60,959 nucleotides of DNA from an uncultured Carboxylicivirga sp. (GCA_947491945.1 CANLLN010000028.1:1-60959), one strand, 5' to 3'; positions 37,701-46,807 are shown, counted from the first letter of the stretch. A program made the numbers and translations. Notes: a model not told the origin generated them from the sequence alone.

Positions 37701-38518
37701 GCATTAGGGTGGGTGCTGATGTAAAAGGGAGCCTTATTGGATAGCTCGGTTACATAAGGTGCCAACTCTTCGGCACCCAATGAGCAGTTAAGACCGATAC
37801 TAAGAATATCCATGTGCGAGATGGAGTCCACAAAAGCCTCCAGCGTCTGACCCGACAAGGTACGCCCGCTGGCATCTGTAATGGTACCCGACACCATGAT
37901 GGGCAGTTTATAACCCACCTCGCCAAAGACTTCATCGATGGCCAGCAAGGCGGCCTTGGCGTTGAGCGTATCAAATACCGTTTCGATCATCAGCAAATGC
38001 ACGCCGCCTTCCAGCAGGGCACGTATCTGTTCCTTATACGATTCTTTTACATCATCGAAGGTGGTGGCACGATAACCCGGATTATTCACATCAGGCGAGA
38101 GTGACAGCGCCTTGTTCAAAGGGCCAATAGAGCCACACACAAAGCGAGGCTTATCGGGCGTTTTAGCAGTAAAGGCATCGGCTACCTCGCGCGCTATCTT
38201 AGCGGCCTGATAATTAATATCCCACACAGCTTCCTGCAGATCATAATCGGCCTGCGAAATGGAGGTGGCATTAAAAGTATTGGTCTCTATGATGTCTGAT
38301 CCGGCCTCCAAATACTGAGTATGGATCTCCTTGATCACATCCGGACGGGTAATAGATAATATATCGTTATTGCCTTTGATGGGCATGTGGAAGTCTTTAA
38401 ATCGCTCACCCCGGTAATCGGCCTCTTCCAGCCCATAGGTTTGAATCAGACTGCCCATCGCACCATCAAGAAGCAAGACGCGCTCCTCAATGACTTTATA
38501 CAAATCTCTCTGCGTCAT
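34784..38518 (-). CDS. metH: Cobalamin-dependent methionine synthase
   Basis: This 1244-residue protein has full-length MetH architecture. The homocysteine module (about 1-310) has zinc-binding Cys in GLNCSLG and GGCCGTTP. The folate module (about 340-620) has [13 protein letters not shown]. The cobalamin cap and B12-binding domain carry [12 protein letters not shown], with the axial His, and the C-terminal activation domain has [19 protein letters not shown]. It methylates homocysteine from methyl-THF. No cobalamin or SAM riboswitch could be recognised upstream; a 20-bp palindrome lies at 38684-38703. It requires B12. Confidence 0.97.
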   Translation of the reverse strand: MTQRDLYKVIEERVLLLDGAMGSLIQTYGLEEADYRGERFKDFHMPIKGNNDILSITRPDVIKEIHTQYLEAGSDIIETNTFNATSISQADYDLQEAVWDINYQAAKIAREVADAFTAKTPDKPRFVCGSIGPLNKALSLSPDVNNPGYRATTFDDVKESYKEQIRALLEGGVHLLMIETVFDTLNAKAALLAIDEVFGEVGYKLPIMVSGTITDASGRTLSGQTLEAFVDSISHMDILSIGLNCSLGAEELAPYVTELSNKAPFYISTHPNAGLPNQFGEYDQTPDCMAGLVGQWMADKKVNIIGGCCGTTPAHIAAMAREIEKYGVHKKVAPSQITHLSGLESLQMREDTNFVNIGERCNVAGSRKFLRLIKEQKYEEAVDIARHQVENGAQIIDVNMDDAMLDAKEEMVTFLNMLMADPDVSKVPVMVDSSKFEVIEAGLKCLQGKSVVNSISLKEGEEQFLQQAAIIKKYGAAVVVMAFDEKGQADTFERRKEICSRAYHLLTTKVNFPPQDIIFDPNVLAIATGIEEHNNYAVDFIKTCKWIKENLPYAHISGGISNLSFSFRGNNTVREAIHSVFLYYAIREGLDMGIVNPAMLQVYDDIPKELLGYVEDVVFNKRDDATDRLVAYADKIKNTTQDEGEQKQAAWREGTLEERLTHCLVKGISDHLDIDIAEALEKYPTALDIIEQPLMNGMNVVGELFGSGKMFLPQVVKTARVMKKAVAILQPIIEEEKAESGGSSSNGKILMATVKGDVHDIGKNIVSVILGCNNYQVIDLGVMVPTEEILKKAIEHGVDIIGLSGLITPSLEEMVTVAKEMKRNGFNIPLLIGGATTSKIHTAVKIEPEYEHPVVHVKDASKSAQVVSALLSKKERNNFVQNLKEEYEGLRERNASKKAIDLLPIEDARARKHIIDWKNTITPLPAEVGVRVLADYPMAEIRKFIDWTFFYQAWRLTGNYANMDMVVDEASKEEWLTRYRTEEARAKAEEALKLYRDSQAMLDRIEQDKMLQANAVFGIFPANSVGDDIEVYADQSRQQVVATFHHLREQQDKPGKKVFHCLSDYVAPKESGRFDHIGGFAVTAGIGIEKWLAEFEKDHDDYSSILLKSLADRLAEAFAELLHYRIRTEFWGYAPDEKIDHDNLIRERYRGIRPALGYPACPDHSEKRTLFDLLEAEDNAGIHLTEHYSMYPNASVSGIYLAHPEAIYFGLGKIGKDQVEDVARRKNATLENVEKWIPLNLDYK

Positions 38519-38683
38519 ATTTCCGTTTTAAAATACAAAAGTGGTTAATGTTCTATGGTGTTATTTGCTTTTCAGCCACGTCCAAGCGCGGCGGGTTGGA
38601 TCTACAGGACTAACAATCATCAGCCTTGATGTTTATGATCCGAATGAACAAAATTACGATAATTTTTCAGCATTAGTGCACAA

Positions 38684-38703
38684 TGCAATAATGAACTATT
38701 GCA
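38684..38703. promoter_or_regulatory. 20-bp palindrome in the metH / protease-like intergenic region
   Basis: TGCAATA and TATTGCA flank a 6-base centre within the 304-base gap between the divergent metH and the 38823 gene. No gene is supported in the gap, since a short open frame at 38541-38732 lacks any recognisable product. The palindrome could bind a regulator of either gene. Confidence 0.35.
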
Positions 38704-38793
38704 CACTAAACATCCTCAAGGGAAGAAAATAGCCACTGATAAAGCAGCATACCCCTTTCATAAAATATCGCAGATCCGATCGTGCTAATTTGT

Positions 38794-38801
38794 TATTTTT
38801 G
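38794..38801 (+). promoter_or_regulatory. Bacteroidetes -7 promoter element (TATTTTTG)
   Basis: It matches TAnnTTTG and lies 22 bases before the ATG at 38823. Confidence 0.45.
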
Positions 38802-38822
38802 AAGTAACTAAGCCAATCAACC

Positions 38823-40280
38823 ATGATTTATAATAAACTATACGGGATCCTTCTTTTTCTGCTATTTCCATTTTCCCTGCATAGTCAGTCGCTGATGGAG
38901 GTCATCAACCGCACCGAAAAAGCCGTTTTTGAAGCGCGCACTTACACGGGCGGGCGCACAAAGCTTGCCAAGGCCTCGGGCTTTTTCATCAGTGCCGATG
39001 GACTGGCCATTACCATGGGTCATATATTTGAGCGTGCTGACTCCGCTGTGATTACCATGCGTAGTGGTCGCACCTTTGGTGTGGATCGCATCATTGCCCT
39101 GCACCCCAAAAGCAACCTCGCCCTTATTAAGGTGAAACAGGCCCGACAAAAAACTTTCAGCTTTTTACTGCCAGCACGTCAATCATTCCGACAACACGAG
39201 GAGCTACTTTTCTTTACCCACCCGCTGGAAACAGAAGACGGCATAACACTGCGCCCCGTCCACGACCTCGCCTACTTCCCTTTCTTAAGCCGCTGCGGTA
39301 TAGTCGATGGCAGCTATCACACCCATTCGGCAGGAGCACCCGCCATCAACAGACACGGACGTTTGTGTGGCATTGTCAACGTATCGAAAGACGGGAAACA
39401 CAAGATACTCTACAACAGTTACCTGCTAAACGATACCAACTGGGTAACTATCAACAAGCCGGTGAGTCAAACATATACCACCGATCCATTATACACCCTG
39501 TTTAACCCAATGATGAGCGAGGCACTCCTTTACATCATCAGTAATGAACCCATTGAGGCAGCCAAGAAACTTAGCAGACACCTGAAAAAACACCCCGAGG
39601 ATGATGAGGCCTACTGCCTGCGTGCTTATGCACGTTTTCATTATCAGAACCTGGTAGGCAGCCGTGCCGACCTGAATATATGCCATGAACTGAATCCCAC
39701 CGGCTTTTTGCAATATTTCTTTAAGGCCACATTTGCGCTAACACATAAAAAAGACGAAGAGGCACGTACCAACTTTACCCGGTGCCTCGATTATAAAAAG
39801 GACTTTGCACCCGCCATCAGTCAGCTGGCTGCGCTTAACTATGCACGCAGCAAAGATGTACGCACTGCTTTTGCCTGGTACAGCAGGGCCATAGAGGCAG
39901 ATTCACTGCTGGCACAGGCCTATTATGAACGGGCTCGCCTTCGACTGCAACACTCTAACGATCAGGCAACCACCCTATTGGATATTAATAAGAGCATCTA
40001 CCTGGAACCCGACCTACCCGGCATCTATTCCATCCGGGGGTCTGTGTATTTTTCAAATCAGGATTATTTACTGGCCATCAGTGATTTTGACCAGGCCATA
40101 GAGCGCGACATTAAGGATGTACACGCGTGGTTCAGTCGTGGAGTGGCCAACTACAACATAGGGTTGCATCAACAGGCCTGCAACGACTGGAATAAAGCCG
40201 GCCAACTGGGCAATTACGATGCCTATAAGTACATGGCGCGCTACTGCAAAGATGTGAAGCGCAATGTGTATGACCAATAG
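38823..40280 (+). CDS. Exported trypsin-fold protein with TPR repeats; catalytic residues altered
   Basis: This 485-residue protein has a signal peptide (about 1-22, LLFPFSLHSQ). Residues 25-210 form a trypsin-like domain and 230-480 hold several TPR repeats (DEAYCLRAYARFHYQN, YYERARLRL and others). In the protease domain His 67 (TMGHIF) is kept, but the Asp slot is Asn 98 (SNLALIKV) and the Ser slot is Ala 170 (HSAGAPAIN). It is therefore unlikely to cleave peptides and may bind them instead. A second protease-like domain with the same Ser-to-Ala change is at 45407-46681. The partners are unknown. Confidence 0.75.
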   Translation: MIYNKLYGILLFLLFPFSLHSQSLMEVINRTEKAVFEARTYTGGRTKLAKASGFFISADGLAITMGHIFERADSAVITMRSGRTFGVDRIIALHPKSNLALIKVKQARQKTFSFLLPARQSFRQHEELLFFTHPLETEDGITLRPVHDLAYFPFLSRCGIVDGSYHTHSAGAPAINRHGRLCGIVNVSKDGKHKILYNSYLLNDTNWVTINKPVSQTYTTDPLYTLFNPMMSEALLYIISNEPIEAAKKLSRHLKKHPEDDEAYCLRAYARFHYQNLVGSRADLNICHELNPTGFLQYFFKATFALTHKKDEEARTNFTRCLDYKKDFAPAISQLAALNYARSKDVRTAFAWYSRAIEADSLLAQAYYERARLRLQHSNDQATTLLDINKSIYLEPDLPGIYSIRGSVYFSNQDYLLAISDFDQAIERDIKDVHAWFSRGVANYNIGLHQQACNDWNKAGQLGNYDAYKYMARYCKDVKRNVYDQ

Positions 40281-40419
40281 CAGAGCAAAAACACTCACTA
40301 CCCGTTACTCATATCTCATTTCTCACGACTCTTATCTTCATTACTCTCATTAAATACTACCCAATACGCGCCATAAACTATTGTAACAATTAGTACCTTT
40401 ACAATCTTAATTTTATATA

Positions 40420-41518
40420 ATGATAACACAAGAAATACTTAAAGATTTAGCAGGACGCGAGTTAGCGTTAAGGAGGTATCTTTGACATCGATCGTAAAAA
40501 GGTTGAGATAGAAGAAGAAGAGCTGCGCTCACAGGCACCCGATTTCTGGGATGACGCTCAAAAAGCCGAGCAGCAGATGAAGAAATTACGTGAGCTCAAA
40601 AGCTGGGTAGGCGATTATGAAGAGGCCGCAGCCGCAGTAGAGGACTTACAGGTACTTTTTGAATTTCAAAAGGCCGGTGAAGCCGATGCCGATGATGTGG
40701 ATCAGCAATATGAGTTGTGTAAAGAACTGATTGAAAAGCTGGAGCTGAAAAACATGCTGCGCCGCGAAGAAGATAAGATGGGTGCCGTATTGAAAATCAA
40801 TGCAGGTGCCGGCGGTACCGAGAGTCAGGACTGGGCAGAGATGCTGATGCGAATGTATATTCGCTGGGGTGAAGCCCATGGCTACAAGGTAAAAGAAGTA
40901 AATTACCAGCCGGGCGACGATGCGGGCATCAAAACGGTGAGCCTGCAATTTGAGGGTGATTATGCTTATGGTTATCTAAAGAGCGAAAACGGTGTGCATC
41001 GTCTGGTGCGGCTGTCGCCCTTTAATGCAGCCAATAAGCGCATGACCTCATTTACCTCAGTGTTTGTGATACCTTTAATTGACGATACCATCGATGTGGA
41101 GATCAACCCAAGTGACATAGCCTGGGAAACTTTCCGTTCGGGGGGTGCCGGAGGGCAGAACGTCAATAAGGTTGAGACAGGGGTACGACTGCGTCATGCA
41201 CCCTCGGGCATCGTGATTGAAAACACAGAATCGCGCTCACAGCTGGGTAACAAAGAAAATGCCATGCGTCTGTTAAAGTCACAATTGTATGAGATTGAGC
41301 TTCGCAAGAAGTTGGAAGAGCAGAACAAAGTTGAGTCACAAAAGAAAAAAATAGAGTGGGGCTCACAAATTCGCTCTTATGTGATGCAGCCCTACAAGCT
41401 GGTGAAAGATGTGCGTACCAACTATGAAACATCGAATGTACAGGCGGTAATGGATGGCGACATTGATGGCTTTATCAAGGCCTATCTCATGGAATTTGGT
41501 GCCCAGGAAGTTTACTAA
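40420..41518 (+). CDS. prfB: Peptide chain release factor 2, with programmed +1 frameshift
   Basis: The first 21 codons (40420-40482) end in CTT followed by an in-frame TGA at 40483-40485. A +1 shift on CTT TGA C continues in the frame 40484-41518, giving 365 residues, the normal RF2 length. The classical elements are present: an AGGAGG segment three bases before CTT, the slippery CTT, and TGA C. Low RF2 lets the shift occur, so the protein regulates itself. The codon-recognition tripeptide SPF (LVRLSPFNAA) and the catalytic GGQ (AGGQNVNKVETG) are visible. RF2 reads UGA and UAA. Confidence 0.97.
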
Positions 41519-41553
41519 GTAAGAAAGTCAGTAGCGCATTCAATCGGTCGTAT

Positions 41554-41595
41554 GGAACGGTTCTCCATCATAAGGCACTTATGAAAAACCGTTCC
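41554..41595 (+). repeat. Nested hairpin downstream of prfB, similar to the one after mpl
   Basis: Outer arms GGAACGG/CCGTTCC enclose 28 bases, inside which TCATAAG and CTTATGA form a second stem around GCA. The mpl hairpin (6972-7013) has the same outer arms and the same 28-base interior, with a different inner stem. No T run follows. Confidence 0.5.
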
Positions 41596-41650
41596 GTAAA
41601 CGCTTAATGAATAGAAAACTTTCGAAACCCACTACTAAAAACTAAACAAT

Positions 41651-41992
41651 ATGATTACAATATTGCATAACCCACGCTGCTCGAAAAGCCGGGCCGGCGT
41701 AACCCTGTTGGAAGAGAAAGGGGTGGAGTTTGAAATACTGAAATACCTCGATGATCCTTTAACTCCGGATGAACTGGAGAGTGTGATCGATAAACTGGGT
41801 ATTAGCGCCCACGATCTTATCCGCAAGAACGAAGAGGTTTATAAAACAGAATTTGCCGATAAAGAACTATCGGAAGAAGAGTGGATACTGGCCATGCTTG
41901 AATATCCTCAACTCATCGAACGCCCCATTGTTGTGAATGGCAATAAGGCCGTTATAGGGCGCCCTACAGAGCTGATAGAAAGCATTCTTTAA
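41651..41992 (+). CDS. arsC: ArsC-family arsenate reductase-like protein
   Basis: This 113-residue protein has the ArsC fold. The catalytic Cys is in HNPRCSKSR (Cys 9), and the C-terminal domain includes ERPIVVNGNKAVIGRP with the Arg residues used in arsenate binding. Members reduce arsenate with glutathione/glutaredoxin, but many Bacteroidota copies lie outside ars operons and may have another role. No arsenic genes are adjacent. Confidence 0.85.
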   Translation: MITILHNPRCSKSRAGVTLLEEKGVEFEILKYLDDPLTPDELESVIDKLGISAHDLIRKNEEVYKTEFADKELSEEEWILAMLEYPQLIERPIVVNGNKAVIGRPTELIESIL

Positions 41993-42006
41993 GAGCACAA
42001 GGAATA

Positions 42007-42057
42007 ACCTTACGGTTTATTCCCTGCCCTAAAATAGCAGGGAATGAACCGTAAGGT
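42007..42057. terminator. Long hairpin between arsC and the DUF4097 gene
   Basis: A 21-bp stem (42007-42027 with 42037-42057, one G-T pair) encloses a 9-base loop. It lies between converging genes and is symmetric, so it could end transcription from both sides, although neither strand has a strong T run after it. Confidence 0.55.
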
Positions 42058-42071
42058 ATAATAACATGCCC

Positions 42072-43097
42072 CTAGCGGTATGACTGACTGCCTGAGCTGC
42101 TGGTACCTGTTACTTTAATGGGCCCGCCATCGATTATCAGCTTTTTACGCCCGCTGCTGCCTTTGGCATTTAAACTACCCGACGAGGCTTTCAGGGCAAA
42201 GCTTAGCTCTTGTTTATCATTACTTAAGTCCATTGATATACTACCCGATGATGATTTAAACGTGGAATTACCGGTCAGTTTAATAGTAGATCCGCGCTGA
42301 CTTCCACTGGTTGATGCAAGGTTGAGCGCACCCGTAACATTACTTAGACTCATCCCGCCCGATGATGTTGTACCCCTTACGTCACCCCTTACCTCACTAA
42401 TTTTGATACTCCCAGATGAGGCCTGAGTGTACAGGCTTGATCCAATGGAATGTATTGACTGACTACCGGAAGTACTTGTAATATCGGTTTCTCCCTCTAC
42501 TTCCGACACCTTGATGCTGCCCGATGAAGATTTGACCTTCAGGCTACCCCCAATGGCTTCGTGGCGTTGCCCACCCGAGGTAGTAGCGGCCCTTGCATCC
42601 CCCGATATTTCAGAAAGTGATATACTACCCGAAGAAGCCTCAGCGCTAATATCAGAGTTAATATTAACGGCTTTAATGCTGCCACTTGAGGCCTCTAGCT
42701 TCACCATTGCTCCTACAATATCTTTCACACTAATGCTTCCGCTTGAGTTATCCACCTCAATGTTAGTTTTTTTAGGCACATACAGGCTCAGTTTTCCTTT
42801 AACGTTGCGCAACGAATTGGGTCGGTCGATCCACACGCGCAGGGTACCCCCCATAATATGATGTCGTATCTTAACATCATACTTAGACGGCCCACTTATT
42901 TCGCCACTTAATTGTACCTCCCTATCGGAACTTCCCATAATATCAACAGCACAAAACGAGCCTTCAATTTCAACTGCACTAATATTTGTAAAAGTCTCAT
43001 CTACCTGATCGATGACCTCCTGTGCTTCTATACCGGCGGAAAACACAAGGGCAATAAATGCCATTGCTGCACTTAATATCTTCATTTTTTTCTTCAT
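42072..43097 (-). CDS. Exported DUF4097 repeat protein (putative adhesin-like)
   Basis: This 341-residue protein has a signal peptide (about 1-25, AFIALVFSAGIEAQ) and a mature region of DUF4097 beta-helix-like repeats. SSGSI and TSG.Q motifs alternate about every 20 residues (for example EASSGSIKAV, STSGSQSIHS), as in bacterial repeat proteins of unknown binding role. The function is not established. It faces arsC convergently with a long hairpin between them. Confidence 0.85.
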   Translation of the reverse strand: MKKKMKILSAAMAFIALVFSAGIEAQEVIDQVDETFTNISAVEIEGSFCAVDIMGSSDREVQLSGEISGPSKYDVKIRHHIMGGTLRVWIDRPNSLRNVKGKLSLYVPKKTNIEVDNSSGSISVKDIVGAMVKLEASSGSIKAVNINSDISAEASSGSISLSEISGDARAATTSGGQRHEAIGGSLKVKSSSGSIKVSEVEGETDITSTSGSQSIHSIGSSLYTQASSGSIKISEVRGDVRGTTSSGGMSLSNVTGALNLASTSGSQRGSTIKLTGNSTFKSSSGSISMDLSNDKQELSFALKASSGSLNAKGSSGRKKLIIDGGPIKVTGTSSSGSQSYR

Positions 43098-43273
43098 AGC
43101 GTATTATTTATTGGGTTAATAGATGTCATGCGATGGGACTCTTCACGTCCCGCTCAATAGGACGCCGCTAAAGCACAAGAAGTTACAACAAATAGAATAA
43201 AAGTCAACATTTTATGCGGGCAGCTGTTTGGCTTCTTAGAAACCTAAAATATTGCGCATTAGAAGCGTTTGAT

Positions 43274-43281
43274 TAATTTTG
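43274..43281 (+). promoter_or_regulatory. Bacteroidetes -7 element directly in front of the 43286 start
   Basis: TAATTTTG is followed by four bases and the ATG. This would place the transcription start at or next to the start codon, suggesting a leaderless mRNA. Confidence 0.5.
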
Positions 43282-43285
43282 AAAC

Positions 43286-43639
43286 ATGGAGCAAATGAAA
43301 GCAGAGGAATTTGAATTGGCCTGGGATGCCCTCATCCTAAAAATCAGCAAGCACTTTAAGGTAAGTGCCGAATATGAGTTTATCCTTTTTGTGTTAGGCA
43401 TTCAGGAAATGGGCTGGGGCTTCCGCGAATATTCTAAGACAGAAAAGATGGATTTAATTAACGTAGCACGCTGCCGCATTCTTGTGCGTCAGGGCTACAT
43501 CAAAGAGACGGGCATCGATGCCGAAGGCTTTCCTATCTTTGAAGCTTCACCGCGTCTCAAATCCATGATGCCCTCTTATCAAAACCAACTGATTAAAAAA
43601 GGATTGATTGAGTATTTCAAGGATGTTGAGTTTGCCTGA
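43286..43639 (+). CDS. Conserved small protein of unknown function
   Basis: This is a 117-residue soluble, mainly helical protein. It contains FKVSAEYEFILFVLGIQEMGWGFREYSK, a YIKETGIDAEGFPIFEAS segment and a LIEYFKDVEFA end. I do not recognise a characterised family, although similar proteins occur in Bacteroidota. It precedes the cyclophilin cluster by 28 bases and may share its operon. The start follows a -7 box by four bases. Confidence 0.75.
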   Translation: MEQMKAEEFELAWDALILKISKHFKVSAEYEFILFVLGIQEMGWGFREYSKTEKMDLINVARCRILVRQGYIKETGIDAEGFPIFEASPRLKSMMPSYQNQLIKKGLIEYFKDVEFA

Positions 43640-43667
43640 TTAAAGCTCGATAATTAACAATAACAAT

Positions 43668-44483
43668 ATGAAGCAACTACTTGCACTGACCTTGTCTGTG
43701 ATGCTATTCGCAGCCTGCAGCCAAAAACCCCAGGAGGGGGTTATGCTGATGATGGAAACATCAAAAGGCAATATGAAAATTAAGCTGTATGATGAAACGC
43801 CACAACATCGTGACAACTTTGTGAAGCTGGCCCAATCGGGCTACTACGATTCACTTTTGTTTCACCGCGTTATCAACGAATTTATGATACAGGGTGGCGA
43901 CCCCGATTCGAAAGGTGCGGCAGCCGGCGCGCAACTGGGCAATGGAGGCCCGGGCTATCAAGTACCCGCCGAGATCAACTACCCGGCGCTCTTTCATAAG
44001 AAAGGAGCTCTAGCCGCGGCTCGCACGGGTGATAAGGTCAATCCCGAGAAGAAATCATCAGGATCGCAGTTCTACATAGTACAGGGGAAAACGTATAACG
44101 ATGAGGGATTTGCGGCCATTGAAAAGCGCTACGAAAGCATGAAGCGGCAGCAGCTATTCTACCAGACACTGGAAAACTACAAAGACACCCTACAAAGCAT
44201 TCAGCAAGCCGGCAATCAGGAGGCATTTATGAATATGCGTGTGATGATTGAGGAGGAAGTGGAAAAAGCGCTGGCAGAGACGCCTACACAGACCATTCCG
44301 GAGAATGTAAAACAGGTTTACCGCACCCTGGGTGGCGTTCCTCACCTGGATGATAACTACACTGTTTTTGGCGAGGTGGTGGAAGGCCTGTCGGTGATTG
44401 ATTCCATTGCTACAGTAGCCACCAATCCCGATGACAGACCTGTAGAAGATGTTTACATCCTAAAGGTAAGCGTACTGAACTAA
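43668..44483 (+). CDS. Cyclophilin-type peptidyl-prolyl isomerase, lipoprotein
   Basis: This 271-residue protein has a lipoprotein signal (SVMLFAACSQK, lipidated Cys near 17) and a cyclophilin domain. The PPIase core FHRVINEFMIQGGDPDS carries the catalytic Arg, Phe and Gln. There is a 60-residue helical insert (about 145-205), and the end YTVFGEVVEGLSVIDSIA is typical. It would speed proline isomerisation in the periplasm. It is first of three related genes in tandem. A terminator follows its stop. Confidence 0.9.
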   Translation: MKQLLALTLSVMLFAACSQKPQEGVMLMMETSKGNMKIKLYDETPQHRDNFVKLAQSGYYDSLLFHRVINEFMIQGGDPDSKGAAAGAQLGNGGPGYQVPAEINYPALFHKKGALAAARTGDKVNPEKKSSGSQFYIVQGKTYNDEGFAAIEKRYESMKRQQLFYQTLENYKDTLQSIQQAGNQEAFMNMRVMIEEEVEKALAETPTQTIPENVKQVYRTLGGVPHLDDNYTVFGEVVEGLSVIDSIATVATNPDDRPVEDVYILKVSVLN

Positions 44484-44503
44484 ATTAATAAATACAGTCA
44501 GAC

Positions 44504-44545
44504 ATCCGGTAGCAGTCATTTCTGTTACCGGATTCTTTTTTTTTA
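44504..44545 (+). terminator. Terminator between the first and second cyclophilin genes
   Basis: ATCCGGTA pairs with TACCGGAT around a 14-base loop and a long T run follows. It ends the first cyclophilin transcript; the next gene may have its own promoter. Confidence 0.75.
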
Positions 44546-44571
44546 TCTTGCAGCATCTAACTATCATTTTT

Positions 44572-45375
44572 ATGCGACAAATAATAACGACCGTACTTAG
44601 CCTGTTTCTGCTAATTAGTGCCAGGGCACAGGAGCCGGTGTACTATGTCAACATTAGCACCAATATGGGTACCATGAAGGTGAAGCTTTATAATGAAACA
44701 CCCAATCATCGCGATGAGTTTCTAAAGCTGGTAGGGCAGCAGCATTTCGATGGTACGCTCTTTTATCGTGTAGTGAAAGGTTTTGTAATACAAGGCGGCT
44801 CCTCCGACTCGCGCAACGCAGCTCCGGGGCGCGCCATCGGCTATGGGAAAGCCATCAATATCGATGCTGAATACCACGATAATTGTTTTCATCAAAGAGG
44901 TGCCCTCTGCGCTCCACGCCAACCCGAAGAAGTCAACCATTTTAAGATGTCGGATATCTCCCAATTTTATATTGTGCAAGGCCGAAAATATACCGATGAA
45001 GAACTGGATAACATAGAAAAAGCCACCAACAACCCCATTAAAATAGAGCTAAAAAAACAATATTACCTGCCGCATAAGGAGGAGCTTGCCCGCCTTAAGA
45101 AAGAAGATCCCAAAGGGTTTAATAAGCTATTGCGCGAGATCAAGGATAAGATCAATTTTCATTATAGCATCTCCGATAAAATTGAATTCACCGATGACCA
45201 GCGTAAAATCTATACACAAGTGGGGGGAACCCCTGAACTGGATGGCGACTACACCGTGTTTGGCGAGGTAGTTGAAGGTCTTAGCGTAGTGAATAAAATT
45301 GCGGCGCTGCCTGTTGATAAGAATAATCGACCCCGCACTGATGTGAAGATAAAGGTGAGTATTGTTACACAATAA
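44572..45375 (+). CDS. Exported cyclophilin-type peptidyl-prolyl isomerase
   Basis: This is a 267-residue protein from the ATG at 44572, which gives a good signal peptide (MRQIITTVLSLFLLISARAQ). A TTG eight codons upstream is less likely. The cyclophilin core reads LFYRVVKGFVIQGGSSDS, so the active-site Arg, Phe and Gln are kept, while the His next to the Arg is Tyr. A long charged insert (about 145-200) with KKQYYLPHKEE separates the domain halves. The GGTPELDGDYTVFGEVVEG end matches the neighbouring cyclophilins. Probably periplasmic. Confidence 0.88.
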   Translation: MRQIITTVLSLFLLISARAQEPVYYVNISTNMGTMKVKLYNETPNHRDEFLKLVGQQHFDGTLFYRVVKGFVIQGGSSDSRNAAPGRAIGYGKAINIDAEYHDNCFHQRGALCAPRQPEEVNHFKMSDISQFYIVQGRKYTDEELDNIEKATNNPIKIELKKQYYLPHKEELARLKKEDPKGFNKLLREIKDKINFHYSISDKIEFTDDQRKIYTQVGGTPELDGDYTVFGEVVEGLSVVNKIAALPVDKNNRPRTDVKIKVSIVTQ

Positions 45376-45406
45376 ATGACAAACTACATCGGATAAAAAC
45401 CATCCT

Positions 45407-46681
45407 ATGCATAAGATATTTATTACCATACTCTTAATGGCTGGGCTTTTGTCGTGCAAGCATACAAGCAACCAGCAGAGTGCCAACGATACTTTTAAAG
45501 GATCGTATCAACAGAATGTAAAAGGCATTGTCAGCTTGCGCACCTACGATCATTATACGCGCCGCCTCGATGATGGCTATGGCTTTTATGTGGCACCTCG
45601 TCTAGTGGTGACTAATCTGAGCTACCTCAAGGGTGCTTATAAAGTAAAAGCATCCCCCATGGGCCTTCAGGATTTTACTACCGTGCAGGGCTTTGTGGCA
45701 TACGATCTAAACCTGGATATGGCCTTGCTAAAAGTGAACCGACGTAACCTCAATTACCTGCACCTCGATGAAGCGGCCGGCGCTACTGACTCCATCTATC
45801 AGCTTTTTCGCAAAAATCGCCAGTTATATGTAGATGAGGAGCTTAAAAACCCGGTAGTAAGCAACGACAGCATTGCCTACAGTCCTTACAGTGGCAATTT
45901 CAAAGCCGGCAAACCTGTGTTTGCCAAAAATCACCGCCTGGCCGGCATCGTACAGAACACCGATGCGGGACAACGCATACTGGAACCCCAATGCATACAG
46001 CCTTTGCTGGATAATCCGTCACTCAGCCCCACATCCATATACGAGCTGCGCAACAAAAGCAACAAGGTGTATATATCGCATACCCGCGTGAAAGGATTCC
46101 GCATTATCACCAATATGGGCAATATTGAAATCGCCCTGTCGGACAAGACACCGGCCTATCGCGATAATTTCATTAAGCTGGTGAGTGATCAATACTATGA
46201 TAGCCTGCTGGTACATCGTGTGATCAAAGACTTTCTCATTCAAACCGGTGCTGCCGACACTAAATATGCCAAAAAAGACGATGTGGTAGGCTGGCAGGGG
46301 CCGGGCTACACCCTAAAGATGAATATACAGCCCGATCTGTTTCATAAGCGAGGCATGATAGCGGCCTCCAAACTGCCCAAGGACCGAAATAAACACAACC
46401 GCAGCGATGGCTCTCAGTTCTATATCATTTCCGGTCGTTTATTCAGCAATGCCGAGCTCGATGATTTAGAGGAAGAGAAAGGAATCACTTACACAGCGAA
46501 ACAGCGACAAGCCTACACCACCATCGGTGGGGCGCCCTATCTGGATGGCGACTATACCGTATTTGGATGGGTAACGAAGGGCATGAAGGTAGTGGATCGT
46601 ATCGCAGCTGTAAAGACCTACGCCATAGATCGACCTGTAGAAGAGATACGCATTGAAACCATTGAAATAATAAAGAAATAG
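45407..46681 (+). CDS. Lipoprotein fusing a degenerate trypsin-like domain to a cyclophilin
   Basis: This 424-residue protein has a lipoprotein signal (LLMAGLLSCKH), a trypsin-like domain (about 38-210) and a cyclophilin domain (about 228-424). In the protease part the His slot is Ser 72 (VVTNLSYLKG), the Asp slot is kept (Asp 104 in LDMALLKV), and the Ser slot is Ala 167 (FKAGKPVF). It is therefore probably inactive. The cyclophilin core VHRVIKDFLIQTGAADT has a changed QGG (QTG), but Arg, Phe and Gln remain. The fusion may bring peptide binding and prolyl isomerisation together in the envelope (inference). It is the last gene of the cyclophilin trio. Confidence 0.8.
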   Translation: MHKIFITILLMAGLLSCKHTSNQQSANDTFKGSYQQNVKGIVSLRTYDHYTRRLDDGYGFYVAPRLVVTNLSYLKGAYKVKASPMGLQDFTTVQGFVAYDLNLDMALLKVNRRNLNYLHLDEAAGATDSIYQLFRKNRQLYVDEELKNPVVSNDSIAYSPYSGNFKAGKPVFAKNHRLAGIVQNTDAGQRILEPQCIQPLLDNPSLSPTSIYELRNKSNKVYISHTRVKGFRIITNMGNIEIALSDKTPAYRDNFIKLVSDQYYDSLLVHRVIKDFLIQTGAADTKYAKKDDVVGWQGPGYTLKMNIQPDLFHKRGMIAASKLPKDRNKHNRSDGSQFYIISGRLFSNAELDDLEEEKGITYTAKQRQAYTTIGGAPYLDGDYTVFGWVTKGMKVVDRIAAVKTYAIDRPVEEIRIETIEIIKK

Positions 46682-46768
46682 AAGTGGGGTTCACTTCTGC
46701 TGTGTGTCGCAGTGCAACACCTATCAAAAAAGAAGCCTAATAATCACCACTCATCCCAATGGTTTTAT

Positions 46769-46776
46769 TAATTTTG
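46769..46776 (+). promoter_or_regulatory. Bacteroidetes -7 promoter element of pheS (TAATTTTG)
   Basis: It matches TAnnTTTG, 31 bases upstream of the pheS ATG. Confidence 0.5.
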
Positions 46777-46807
46777 CAAGTCGCTATATTAAAGTAATTA
46801 AACTACC

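Noticed and set aside
38541-38732. 63-codon plus-strand frame upstream of the protease-like gene
   Set aside because: No recognisable domain, covers the metH upstream region and a palindrome, and lacks a promoter at a suitable place.
38519-38822. Possible SAM or cobalamin riboswitch upstream of metH
   Set aside because: No conserved B12 box or SAM-I/SAM-II core could be read on the minus strand.
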